DNA of 64,000 bases from Streptomyces durmitorensis (GTDB lineage Bacteria > Actinomycetota > Actinomycetes > Streptomycetales > Streptomycetaceae): positions 3,038,001 to 3,102,000 of the forward strand of contig NZ_CP097289.1 in NCBI RefSeq assembly GCF_023498005.1, written 5' to 3'. Every line of letters begins with the position of its first letter. The first letter of the stretch is position 1. Positions 31,036-38,439 of the stretch are shown here, one piece after another. Made by a program: the position numbers and the translations under genes. The notes under the pieces are model-generated. The model ran no database searches. It was not told the DNA's origin and was given only the letters and a program-made list of their open reading frames with translations.

Positions 31036-34000
31036 TCAGCCCTTGTCGAGATACTGCTCGCGCTCGTCGTCCAGGAGGGCGTCCAGGGCCGTGCGCAGCT
31101 CGGGCAGGTGCTCCAGGTCCGGGTCCTTGGAGACCACGGCGACGGCCTCCTCGCGGGCCTCGGCGATGATCTCCTCGTCCTCGATGACCGCGAGCATGCG
31201 CAGGCTGGAGCGGACACCGGACTGCGCCTGGCCCAGTACGTCGCCCTCGCGGCGCTGCTCCAGGTCGATCCGGGAGAGCTCGAAGCCGTCGAGCGTGGCG
31301 GCCACGGCTCCCAGGCGGGCGCGGGCGGGGCTCGCCTCTGGCATGTCGGTGACCAGGAGGCAGAGGCCGGGGGCCGAGCCACGGCCGACGCGGCCGCGCA
31401 GCTGATGCAGCTGCGATACGCCGAAGCGGTCCGCGTCCATGATCACCATGGCGGTGGCGTTCGGGACGTTCACGCCGACCTCGATGACCGTCGTGGCGAC
31501 CAGGACCTGGGTCTCGCCCGCGGCGAAGCGGCGCATCACCGCGTCCTTGTCGTCCGGCTGCATGCGGCCGTGCAGGACCTCCACCTTGAGGCCGCTCAGC
31601 GGACCGCGGGCGAGCTGCTCGGCGACCTCGATGACGGCGAGCGGGGGCCGCTTCTCGGCGGTCGCCTCCTCCTCGGCCTTCTTCTTGGCCTTCTTCGGGT
31701 CGGCGGCTTCGTCGACGTCGTCGCCGATCCGGGGGCAGACCACGTACGCCTGGTGGCCGTTCTCGACCTCCTCGCGCACGCGCTCCCACGCGCGTGCCAG
31801 GAAGTGGGGCTTGTCCTCGGCGGGGACGACATGGCTGGCGATCGGCGAGCGGCCCGCGGGGAGCTGGTCGAGGACCGAGGTCTCCAGGTCGCCGAAGACC
31901 GTCATCGCGACCGTGCGCGGGATGGGCGTGGCCGTCATGACCAGGAGGTGCGGGGGCTGCTTGCCCTTGCCGCGCAGGGCGTCGCGCTGCTCGACCCCGA
32001 AGCGGTGCTGTTCGTCGACCACGACCAGGCCCAGGTCGTGGAACTGCACCTTGTCCTCGATCAGCGCGTGCGTGCCGATGACGATCCCGGCCTCGCCGGT
32101 GACCAGGTCGAGCAGGGCCTGGCGCCGGGCCGCCATGCCCATGGAGCCGGTGAGCAGCGTGACCTTCGTGCCCTGGTCCGAGCCGCCGAGCATGCCGCCC
32201 TCGGCGAGCTCGCCCATCATCTCGGTGATCGAGCGGTGATGCTGCTGGGCGAGGACCTCGGTGGGCGCGAGCATCGCGGCCTGCCCGCCCGCGTCCACGA
32301 CGGCGAGCATGGCGCGCAGGGCGACCATCGTGTTGTGCGTCACCGTGAAGTTGTCGGTGACGTAGGCCCGGCTCGGATGCGCGACGCTGATGCACTGGAC
32401 CGGTTTCCGACCGACGAACTGGACGCTGCGGATTCCCCGCCGGAAGGTGTTGTACTTCGGCCGTTCCCTCACTCGGCTTGCTTTCCGCATGAGCCGGAAG
32501 GGCGCGTACTCGTCGGGCAGGGCGATCGACACGTTGAACGCCGTCTTCTTCGGCAGCACCCTTGCCCGGCCGCCCAACGACCGCACGAGCCATGCGACGT
32601 CCTCAGCAAGCCTGAGAGAGGCCGAACACAACGAAATACTCAGCCCGTCCGATTGAATCGTGCCGTCTGTGTCCAGAAGCCCCTGCAGAAGCGCCAGCCG
32701 ATTCTTGATCGACACGTTCTTGAACACGTCCGGGATGAACTTGTCGTGCGAGGTCAGGCCCCACAGTCCTAGGTCCCGAAGCGCCTGAATGACAGGGTTA
32801 CGGACTCCTCCTGACCGGTGGACCAGCTGAATCGTGTAGTCGCATGAGGACCCGTCCCCCAGCAGCAGCCCGAAGAGGTACGGATCGAGTGGCGGCGCCG
32901 CGTCACCCCCGAGATCGACTGGTGTCGCAGCAGGGAGGTACCACTTCGAGGATCCGTTCGCCTTGAACAGGTCCAGGCGGATTTCACGGGTCGTCATCAC
33001 CTTGGGCGGCTGACCGCGGTGCCAGCCACAACTCGTACCCACGATCCAGAGGTGCTCGTCGTCGCACTCGACGGAGCTTCCGTCCGACAGGGTCAGGCTC
33101 CACACGTCACGCTCGCCCTGTGGAAATACGCCATCGACCACGGCGATCTCTCCCGAGGGCACGAAAACGGACTCGCCTTGCCGGATTTCGCCCATCGGCC
33201 GGAAGCCGTCCGGCGTCAGGACCAGCGAATCGAGCGGCTGAGCCTTGCCCGAGCCCACCTCTCCCTGGAGGAGGCGGTGCATCGGGTGCTCGGTCGCCAA
33301 GTCGTCGAAGATCTCCTTAGAGACCTTCTCCTGGCCCTCGGTGAGCGTGAAGGGCAGCTTGGCGTCGAAGGCGTCGAGCAGGCCGCCGTCACGGGGGCGG
33401 CGGGCGATCGCGGGGAGCTGCGCGTCCGCGTACCTCCGGCGGGCCAGGGCCACCTGGAGGACGAAGGCCTCGTCCCACTTCAGGCGGTCCCGGGCGGATT
33501 CGATGTCCGCCTTGGTGTGCGGGCGGTGGATCTTCAGGAGCGCCTCGGGGAGCGGGATCAGCTCCCGTCCTTCGCGCAGGCTCGGCGGCAGCGGGTCGAC
33601 GGCCTCCTGGGCGCTGGGCAGGACCGCGTCGACCGACTTGGCGATCTTCCACGACTCCAGCTTGGCGGTGGCCGGATAGATCGGGATGAGGGCGCCCGCC
33701 CAGGAGTCCACGGCCTCGCCCGCGTTGTCCGGGTCGCCCTTCAGGAGTTCGTACGCGGGGTGTGCGAGCTGCATCTTGCGGTTGAAGACGGATGCCTTGC
33801 CCGCGAACATCGCGCGTGTGCCGGGCAGCAGGTCCTTGTGCGGCTTGTGGATGCCGCGGCCGAAGAAGACCAGCTGGAGCTGGCCGCTGCCGTCGGTGAT
33901 CGTCACTTCGAGGCGCTGGCCCCTGCCGCCGTTGAACGTCAGGATGCGCGCCGTGGCGACCTGGGCGACCACCGTGACGTGCTCGTCCAGCGGCAGGTCG

Positions 34001-34158
34001 GCGAGGCGGGTGAGCTCGCCACGCTCCGCGTACCTCCGCGGATAGTGGTGCAGCAGGTCGCCGACGGTGTGCAGGTCCAGGTGCTCGGCCATCACCTTCG
34101 CGGTGGCGGGACCGACCACTTTCTTCAGGGGTTCTTCGAGCGCGGGCACGAGATCCAT
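31036..34158 (-). CDS. recG: ATP-dependent DNA helicase RecG, interrupted by an intein
   Basis: The 1040-residue precursor is RecG plus an in-frame 304-residue insert; without it the host protein is 736 residues, normal for actinobacterial RecG. RecG remodels stalled replication forks and Holliday junctions. The wedge/OB domain is at about 20-170. Walker A GEVGSGK stops at residue 305, where the intein begins, and resumes as TMVALRAML at 610. Later helicase motifs are present: DEQHRFG, TATPIPRT, QLRGRVGRG. The intein splits motif I exactly between Lys and Thr, so ATP binding requires splicing. Start ATG 34158 (MDLVPALEEP) is chosen by family; in-frame TTG 34179 and GTG 34173 lack a better site. 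It lies between the DAK2 gene and rsmD. Confidence 0.93.
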   Translation of the reverse strand: MDLVPALEEPLKKVVGPATAKVMAEHLDLHTVGDLLHHYPRRYAERGELTRLADLPLDEHVTVVAQVATARILTFNGGRGQRLEVTITDGSGQLQLVFFGRGIHKPHKDLLPGTRAMFAGKASVFNRKMQLAHPAYELLKGDPDNAGEAVDSWAGALIPIYPATAKLESWKIAKSVDAVLPSAQEAVDPLPPSLREGRELIPLPEALLKIHRPHTKADIESARDRLKWDEAFVLQVALARRRYADAQLPAIARRPRDGGLLDAFDAKLPFTLTEGQEKVSKEIFDDLATEHPMHRLLQGEVGSGKAQPLDSLVLTPDGFRPMGEIRQGESVFVPSGEIAVVDGVFPQGERDVWSLTLSDGSSVECDDEHLWIVGTSCGWHRGQPPKVMTTREIRLDLFKANGSSKWYLPAATPVDLGGDAAPPLDPYLFGLLLGDGSSCDYTIQLVHRSGGVRNPVIQALRDLGLWGLTSHDKFIPDVFKNVSIKNRLALLQGLLDTDGTIQSDGLSISLCSASLRLAEDVAWLVRSLGGRARVLPKKTAFNVSIALPDEYAPFRLMRKASRVRERPKYNTFRRGIRSVQFVGRKPVQCISVAHPSRAYVTDNFTVTHNTMVALRAMLAVVDAGGQAAMLAPTEVLAQQHHRSITEMMGELAEGGMLGGSDQGTKVTLLTGSMGMAARRQALLDLVTGEAGIVIGTHALIEDKVQFHDLGLVVVDEQHRFGVEQRDALRGKGKQPPHLLVMTATPIPRTVAMTVFGDLETSVLDQLPAGRSPIASHVVPAEDKPHFLARAWERVREEVENGHQAYVVCPRIGDDVDEAADPKKAKKKAEEEATAEKRPPLAVIEVAEQLARGPLSGLKVEVLHGRMQPDDKDAVMRRFAAGETQVLVATTVIEVGVNVPNATAMVIMDADRFGVSQLHQLRGRVGRGSAPGLCLLVTDMPEASPARARLGAVAATLDGFELSRIDLEQRREGDVLGQAQSGVRSSLRMLAVIEDEEIIAEAREEAVAVVSKDPDLEHLPELRTALDALLDDEREQYLDKG
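32332..33243 (-). other. Intein (class 3 type) with LAGLIDADG endonuclease inside RecG
   Basis: 304 codons from GCT (Ala1) at 33243 to AAC (Asn304) at 32332, followed by Thr+1. The insert splits the P-loop as GSGK/T. No Cys or Ser is at position 1. Instead it carries the class 3 set: Trp66 two residues after the block B His64 (DDEHLW), Cys284 in block F (VQCISVAHP), and Thr302 before His303-Asn304 (VTHN). The central part has two endonuclease motifs, LFGLLLGDG (123-131) and LQGLLDTDG (186-194), both keeping the acidic residue. A hand count of 32641-32880 gives 145 of 240 G+C (60%), against 44 of 60 (73%) at 31741-31800 in the host part. Known: class 3 inteins use the block F Cys as first nucleophile. 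Inferred: that this one splices. Confidence 0.9.
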
Positions 34159-34240
34159 TGCACACCACGCCACTGACAATTCGGCGTACGTCCCCGAAAT
34201 CCGCTGGTCAGGAAGGTTGAACTCGGCGGCTACGCGGCGG

Positions 34241-35896
34241 CTACTCCACGCCGATCAGCAGCAGCGCCGACTGGCGTCCCCCGCGGTAGACCACCGTGTC
34301 GACCGCCAGATGCACCTCGCGCACATGCTTCTCCAGCTGCTCGCCGAGGCTGTCCGGCACGTCGTCGCCGAGCACCAGCGTGACCATCTCGCCGCCCGCG
34401 GCCAGCATCCGGTCCAGGACGGAGCGCGCGGTGCGTGTGGTGTCGTCGCCGATCACCGCGACATCGCCGTCGATCAGGCCGAGCACGTCACCGGCCTGGC
34501 AGATGCCCGCCATGGTCCACGACTGCCGCTCGGCGACGGCCAGTTCGGCGTACCGGGTCGCTCCGGCCGCCGAGGTCATCGCGACGACGTCCTCGTCGAA
34601 GCGGCGGTCCGGCTCGTGCACGGCGAGCGCCGCGATGCCCTGGACCGCGGACCGAGTGGGGATCAGCGCGACGCGCACCCCTTCGGTGCGGGCCTGTTCC
34701 GCGGCGGCGGCAGCGGTGTGGCGCAGCTCGGCGTCGTTCGGCAGGAGCACCACCTCGCGCGCGTGGGCGTGCCGGATCGCCTCGACGAGCTCCCCGCTGG
34801 CGGGCGGCTCCCCGGGGCGCGTGGGCACGGTGGTCGCCCCGGCATCGGCGTAGAGACCGGCGAGCCCCTCCCCCGGCACGACGGCGACGATCGCGCGCTG
34901 CGTGCGTTCCCGGGGCGGCTGCGCGGCGCCCGCGGTGTGCGCGTCCCCCACCCCGAAGTGGGTGATGCGGATGCGGTGGGGCCGCCCCGCCTCGACGCCC
35001 GCCTCGACGGCTGCCCCGGCGTCGTCCACATGGACGTGGACGTTCCACAGCCCGTCCCCGCCGACGACGACGAGCGAGTCACCGAGCCCGTCGAGCCGCC
35101 TCCGCAGCCGTGCGACGGCCGTGTCGTCGGCCTCCAGGAGGTAGATCACCTCGAAGGCGGGGGCCATGGCGTCGACTGAAGCGTCCTGGCACTCGATGGG
35201 CTCCGCGGGCTCCACGCGCGCGTGGCCGCCCGAACCGGCCGTCTTCACGTACGGGGAGGCCGTCCCGCCCGACAGGGCCCCCACCAGAGCCCCGAGCACC
35301 GCCACGAGCCCGCGCCCCCCGGCGTCCACCACTCCCGCACGCCCGAGCACCGCGAGCTGCTCCGGCGTCGCGTCGAGCGCCCGGCACGCTCCGTCGTACG
35401 CGGCCCGCGCCACCGCCCCGCAGTCGCCGTCGGCGCCGGAGGCCGCGTCCGCAGCGGCGGCAGCCACCGTCAGGACGGTGCCCTCCACGGGATGCGCGAC
35501 CGCTTGGTAGGCCGACTCGGCGGCCCGCCGCAGGGCGAGCGCCAGGGCCTGGCCGTCGGCGTGATCGGTGTCACGGTCGGCGCCGAGCACCTGCGCCATC
35601 CCGCGCAGCAGCTGCGACAGGATCGTGCCCGAGTTCCCGCGGGCCCCGATCAGCGCTCCGTGTGCCATCGCCCGCGCGGCCTCGGCCAGCGTGGGGTGGG
35701 TCGGGTCCAGGCCGGTGAAGGCGGCGTCGACCGCCTGGGACGCGGATTCCACGGTCAGGTAGAGGTTGGTGCCGGTGTCTCCGTCCGCGACCGGGTAGAC
35801 GTTGATCGCGTCGATCTCCTCGCGGGCCCGTCCCAGGGCGTCCAGAGCGAGGCCGCACCAGGCGCGCACCGCGACGGCGTCGAGGTTCTGCGGCAC
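34241..35896 (-). CDS. DAK2-domain (DhaL/FakA-like) protein
   Basis: A protein of about 551 residues. The N-terminal DhaL-type ATP-binding domain has INVYPVADGDTGTNLYLT (about 36-53) and GARGNSGTILSQLLRGM. The second half resembles the substrate-binding, DegV-partner part of fatty acid kinase A. The role is inferred: phosphorylation of a fatty-acid or dihydroxyacetone-like substrate with a separate binding protein. GTG 35896 (MPQNLDAVAVRAW) is chosen because GGAGG lies seven bases upstream; ATG 35917 has no such site. It is divergent from rpmB and upstream of recG. Confidence 0.82.
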   Translation of the reverse strand: MPQNLDAVAVRAWCGLALDALGRAREEIDAINVYPVADGDTGTNLYLTVESASQAVDAAFTGLDPTHPTLAEAARAMAHGALIGARGNSGTILSQLLRGMAQVLGADRDTDHADGQALALALRRAAESAYQAVAHPVEGTVLTVAAAAADAASGADGDCGAVARAAYDGACRALDATPEQLAVLGRAGVVDAGGRGLVAVLGALVGALSGGTASPYVKTAGSGGHARVEPAEPIECQDASVDAMAPAFEVIYLLEADDTAVARLRRRLDGLGDSLVVVGGDGLWNVHVHVDDAGAAVEAGVEAGRPHRIRITHFGVGDAHTAGAAQPPRERTQRAIVAVVPGEGLAGLYADAGATTVPTRPGEPPASGELVEAIRHAHAREVVLLPNDAELRHTAAAAAEQARTEGVRVALIPTRSAVQGIAALAVHEPDRRFDEDVVAMTSAAGATRYAELAVAERQSWTMAGICQAGDVLGLIDGDVAVIGDDTTRTARSVLDRMLAAGGEMVTLVLGDDVPDSLGEQLEKHVREVHLAVDTVVYRGGRQSALLLIGVE

Positions 35897-35981
35897 CTGC
35901 TCGCCTCCTAAGGGCATCCGGAATGGACGCAGCGTAGACCGGGACGGGCGAAAGGCCCGGGGCGGGGCCGGGGCGAGACAT

Positions 35982-35998
35982 GGTAGTTTCGTTCTACC
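35982..35998. promoter_or_regulatory. Inverted repeat GGTAG-n7-CTACC in the DAK2/rpmB divergent region
   Basis: A perfect 5-bp inverted repeat (35982-35986 with 35994-35998) near a possible -10 TATGCT at about 36012. It could be an operator for either gene. No regulator is nearby, so the assignment is weak. Confidence 0.35.
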
Positions 35999-36082
35999 GA
36001 AGCAGTCGTTGTATGCTGCTCCGGTTGCCCGATACCCATCGGGACATTCCTCCTGGCAACGCCACCCACGATCATTGCACTG

Positions 36083-36100
36083 ATCCCGGCATGCCGGGAT
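36083..36100 (+). promoter_or_regulatory. Perfect 18-base palindrome ahead of rpmB
   Basis: ATCCCGGCATGCCGGGAT is fully palindromic and ends 35 bases before the rpmB start. In RNA it forms a hairpin in the leader; as DNA it could bind a dimeric repressor. It lacks the T-run of a terminator. Confidence 0.5.
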
Positions 36101-36135
36101 TACCCGTAAGTGCATCTGAAGTCTTGGAGTGACCC

Positions 36136-36321
36136 GTGGCTGCCAACTGCGAAGTCTGCGGCAAGGGGCCGAGCTTCGGCAACAACATCTCGCACTCTCA
36201 CCGCCGTACGTCCCGTCGCTGGAACCCGAACATCCAGCGCGTTCGTGCCGTGGTCAGCGGGACGCCGAAGCGGCTCAACGCCTGCACCTCGTGCATCAAG
36301 GCCGGCAAGGTCTCGCGCTGA
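36136..36321 (+). CDS. rpmB: 50S ribosomal protein L28 (zinc-binding form)
   Basis: A 61-residue protein, MAANCEVCGKGPSFGNNISH, with both C-x2-C pairs (CEVC and CTSC), so this is the zinc-containing C+ paralogue rather than a Zur-controlled C- form. GTG start 36136 with GGAG seven bases upstream. It is monocistronic, with its own terminator. Confidence 0.97.
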   Translation: MAANCEVCGKGPSFGNNISHSHRRTSRRWNPNIQRVRAVVSGTPKRLNACTSCIKAGKVSR

Positions 36322-36354
36322 CGCAAGTAAGCGCGGCCACCTAGCTGGTTGCTG

Positions 36355-36388
36355 AAAGAGCCGGCCCCCTTCGGGGGACCGGTTCTTT
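36355..36388. terminator. Terminator after rpmB
   Basis: AAAGAGCCGG-c-CCCC pairs with GGGG-a-CCGGTTCTTT over a TTCG tetraloop. The flanking A and T runs make a near-ideal intrinsic terminator, working rightward for rpmB and possibly leftward as well. Confidence 0.92.
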
Positions 36389-36448
36389 CGTGTGCCCACA
36401 GCCGCTTCCACCGTCAGCTCCCAAAAGCCCTGTACGCCAGGGGAGTTC

Positions 36449-36504
36449 CGCGCCGCCGGAGTCGCGCCCCACGACGGTCAGGACGCGTGGGGCGCGGTGG
36501 TCAT
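36449..36504 (-). pseudogene. thiD: Decayed 5' fragment of thiD
   Basis: Four bases after the thiL stop an ATG begins MTTAPHAS and then stops. Shifting frame by one base gives RVLTVVGRDSGGAE, closely matching the conserved N-terminus of hydroxymethylpyrimidine kinase ThiD (xRVLTVAGSDSGGGAG). The similarity ends after about 14 codons and the rest of thiD is absent. In related Streptomyces thiD follows thiL. Repair of one C deletion would rejoin MTTAPPRVLTV. GCGCCCCACG/CGTGGGGCGC in this fragment (36466-36475, 36484-36493) now can form a hairpin that may end the thiL transcript. Confidence 0.5.
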
Positions 36505-36506
36505 GC

Positions 36507-37472
36507 TCAGTCCTCGATGTCGTCGCCGAAGTGGTCCCAGCCCTTGCTGGTCCAGGGCGCTCCGTCGACGGTCACCTGCGGCAGGGCCGAGGGGTTGAGG
36601 ACCTCGCCGATGACCTTCCAGCGTGCGGGCAGCTTCACGTCCGGCGGGAACGTCGCCACGATCGCGTGGTCCTCGCCGCCGTTGAGCACCCACTGCAGCG
36701 GGTCGACGCCGACGGCCTGGCCGATGTCGTTCATCTGGGAGGGCACGTCGACGTCCCCGGAGCGGATGTCGATGCGTACCTTGCTCGAATCGGCGATGTG
36801 CCCGAGGTCGGCGATGAGGCCGTCGCTCACGTCCGTCATCGAGGTGGCGCCGAGGCCGGCGGCCGCGGGGCCCGCGTGGTACGGCGGTTCCGGCCTGCGG
36901 TGGGCCTCCACGAAGGCGCGGGGCGAGCGGAAGCCGCGCGAGAGCACCGCATGCCCGGCGGCGGACCAGCCCAACCAGCCGGTGACGGCGACGACATCGC
37001 CGGGCTGTGCGCCCGCGCGGGTCACCGGCTCGTGGTTGCGCAGATCGCCGAGCGCGGTGATCGCGACGGTGATCGTGTCGCCGCGTACGACGTCGCCGCC
37101 CACGACGGCCGCTCCCGCGACCTGGCATTCGTCCCGCAGACCGTCCATGAGCTCGGTGGGCCAGCTGGCGGGGAGTTCGGCGGGGACGACCAGGCCGAGG
37201 AGGAGCGCGGTCGGCACGGCGCCCATGGCGGCGATGTCCGCGAGGTTCTGCGCCGCGGCCTTGCGGCCCACGTCGTACGCGGTGGACCAGTCACGGCGGA
37301 AGTGCCGCCCCTCGAGGAGGATGTCGGTGCTCGCCACGACCCTGCGGTCGGGAGCCGACACGACGGCGGCGTCATCGCCCGGGCCGAGCCGGACGGCCGG
37401 GGTGGTGGTGAGCCGGGAGGTGAGTTCCCTGATGAGCCCGAACTCCCCCAACTCGCCGACGGTTCCCTTCAC
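36507..37472 (-). CDS. thiL: Thiamine-monophosphate kinase
   Basis: A 321-residue enzyme making thiamine pyrophosphate from thiamine phosphate and ATP. Motifs are LGPGDDAAVV near residue 29, STDILLEGRHF, NLADIAAMGA, GGDVVRGD, and MTDVSDGLIADLGH. Start GTG 37472 with GGTGAG upstream. It is convergent with rpmB and divergent from the Lrp-like gene; the thiD partner downstream is lost. Confidence 0.95.
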   Translation of the reverse strand: MKGTVGELGEFGLIRELTSRLTTTPAVRLGPGDDAAVVSAPDRRVVASTDILLEGRHFRRDWSTAYDVGRKAAAQNLADIAAMGAVPTALLLGLVVPAELPASWPTELMDGLRDECQVAGAAVVGGDVVRGDTITVAITALGDLRNHEPVTRAGAQPGDVVAVTGWLGWSAAGHAVLSRGFRSPRAFVEAHRRPEPPYHAGPAAAGLGATSMTDVSDGLIADLGHIADSSKVRIDIRSGDVDVPSQMNDIGQAVGVDPLQWVLNGGEDHAIVATFPPDVKLPARWKVIGEVLNPSALPQVTVDGAPWTSKGWDHFGDDIED

Positions 37473-37681
37473 CGGGACTCACCATGCCCTTTCACGCTGC
37501 TCGGCTTGCGGTCGCGAGCCTTCACTGTCATAGGTACGGTCGAGATGACCGTCAACTTCTGTTGCCCGTCCACCGCGATGTGCGCGCCACAGCTCCCCCG
37601 GGTCTCCCCGTGGGAAGCGGCGACGCGGTACCGTGGCGTCCCTTCTCCCCACATGATCCTCGTGGCCGCCCTGGAGGTTCC

Positions 37682-37915
37682 GTGGTACAGGCGTACATCC
37701 TGATCCAAACAGAGGTCGGCAAGGCGTCGACCGTCGCCGAGCTGATCGGCAAGATCCCAGGAGTCATCCAGGCCGAGGACGTGACCGGACCCTACGATGT
37801 CATCGTGCGCGCCCAGGCGGACACGGTGGACGAACTCGGCCGCATGGTGGTCGCCAAAGTCCAGCAAGTGGACGGCATCACCCGCACCCTGACCTGCCCC
37901 GTCGTGCACCTCTAG
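37682..37915 (+). CDS. Stand-alone Lrp/AsnC ligand-binding (RAM) domain protein
   Basis: A 77-residue protein consisting only of the effector domain of Lrp/AsnC regulators: MVQAYILIQTEVGKASTVAE, then DVTGPYDVIVRAQADTVDELG. No helix-turn-helix precedes it, so it cannot bind DNA alone and may bind amino acids or oligomerise with full Lrp proteins. GTG 37682 with GGAGG four bases upstream. It is followed by the lipoprotein gene 20 bases on. Confidence 0.88.
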   Translation: MVQAYILIQTEVGKASTVAELIGKIPGVIQAEDVTGPYDVIVRAQADTVDELGRMVVAKVQQVDGITRTLTCPVVHL

Positions 37916-37935
37916 CCCCCGTCTACCCTTGGCCG

Positions 37936-38424
37936 GTGAAGATTTCCCGTCGCCGGCGTCGCTGCCTCGTCTCGGCCCCCGCACTCGCACTCCTGATCGC
38001 GTCCGCGGGCTGCTCCTCAGCAGACGAAGCAGTGAAGGCTGCGGTTCCCACCCCGGACAGCAAGGTCACCGAACTGTGCCGGAACCTGGACAAGCAGCTG
38101 CCGAAGAAGGTGGACGGTCTTGGGCGCGCTGATCCCGAGCCGAAGTCCGAGCTGACCGCCGGGTGGGGAGACCCGGCGATCATACTGCGCTGCGGTGTCG
38201 CCAGACCGACGGAGATGAACAACCCCGAGGCGGACGGCGTGACGGCGGACGGCGTCAACTGGCTGATCGAGAAGCAGGACGACGGGTCGTTCCGCTTCAC
38301 CTCCACGCTGCGCAAGGCGTACGTGGAGGTCACGCTGCCCAAGGAGCGCGCGGGGAGCGGCGTGAGCCCGCTGACGGACTTCGCCGCCCCCGTCAAGAAG
38401 TCGATCCCCAAGGGGATCGCGTAG
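37936..38424 (+). CDS. DUF3515 lipoprotein
   Basis: A 162-residue protein with a lipoprotein signal: basic MKISRRRRR, hydrophobic LVSAPALALLIASAGC, lipobox Cys26. The mature part matches the actinobacterial DUF3515 family (CRNLDKQLPKKVDG, WGDPAIILRCG, VNWLIEKQ). Its role at the cell surface is unknown. Start GTG 37936. It is cotranscribed with the Lrp-like gene and convergent with ddlA. Confidence 0.85.
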   Translation: MKISRRRRRCLVSAPALALLIASAGCSSADEAVKAAVPTPDSKVTELCRNLDKQLPKKVDGLGRADPEPKSELTAGWGDPAIILRCGVARPTEMNNPEADGVTADGVNWLIEKQDDGSFRFTSTLRKAYVEVTLPKERAGSGVSPLTDFAAPVKKSIPKGIA

Positions 38425-38439
38425 GCGCCGTACGGGGTG

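Noticed and set aside
30371..32593. A 740-codon frame that appears to extend rsmD upstream through recG
   Set aside because: Only the last 197 codons match RsmD. The rest is an out-of-frame shadow of recG, and a good ribosome-binding site precedes ATG 30964.
32332..33243. The RecG insert as an assembly artefact or unrelated gene
   Set aside because: It is exactly in frame, sits between Lys and Thr of the P-loop, and carries ordered intein blocks at both ends.
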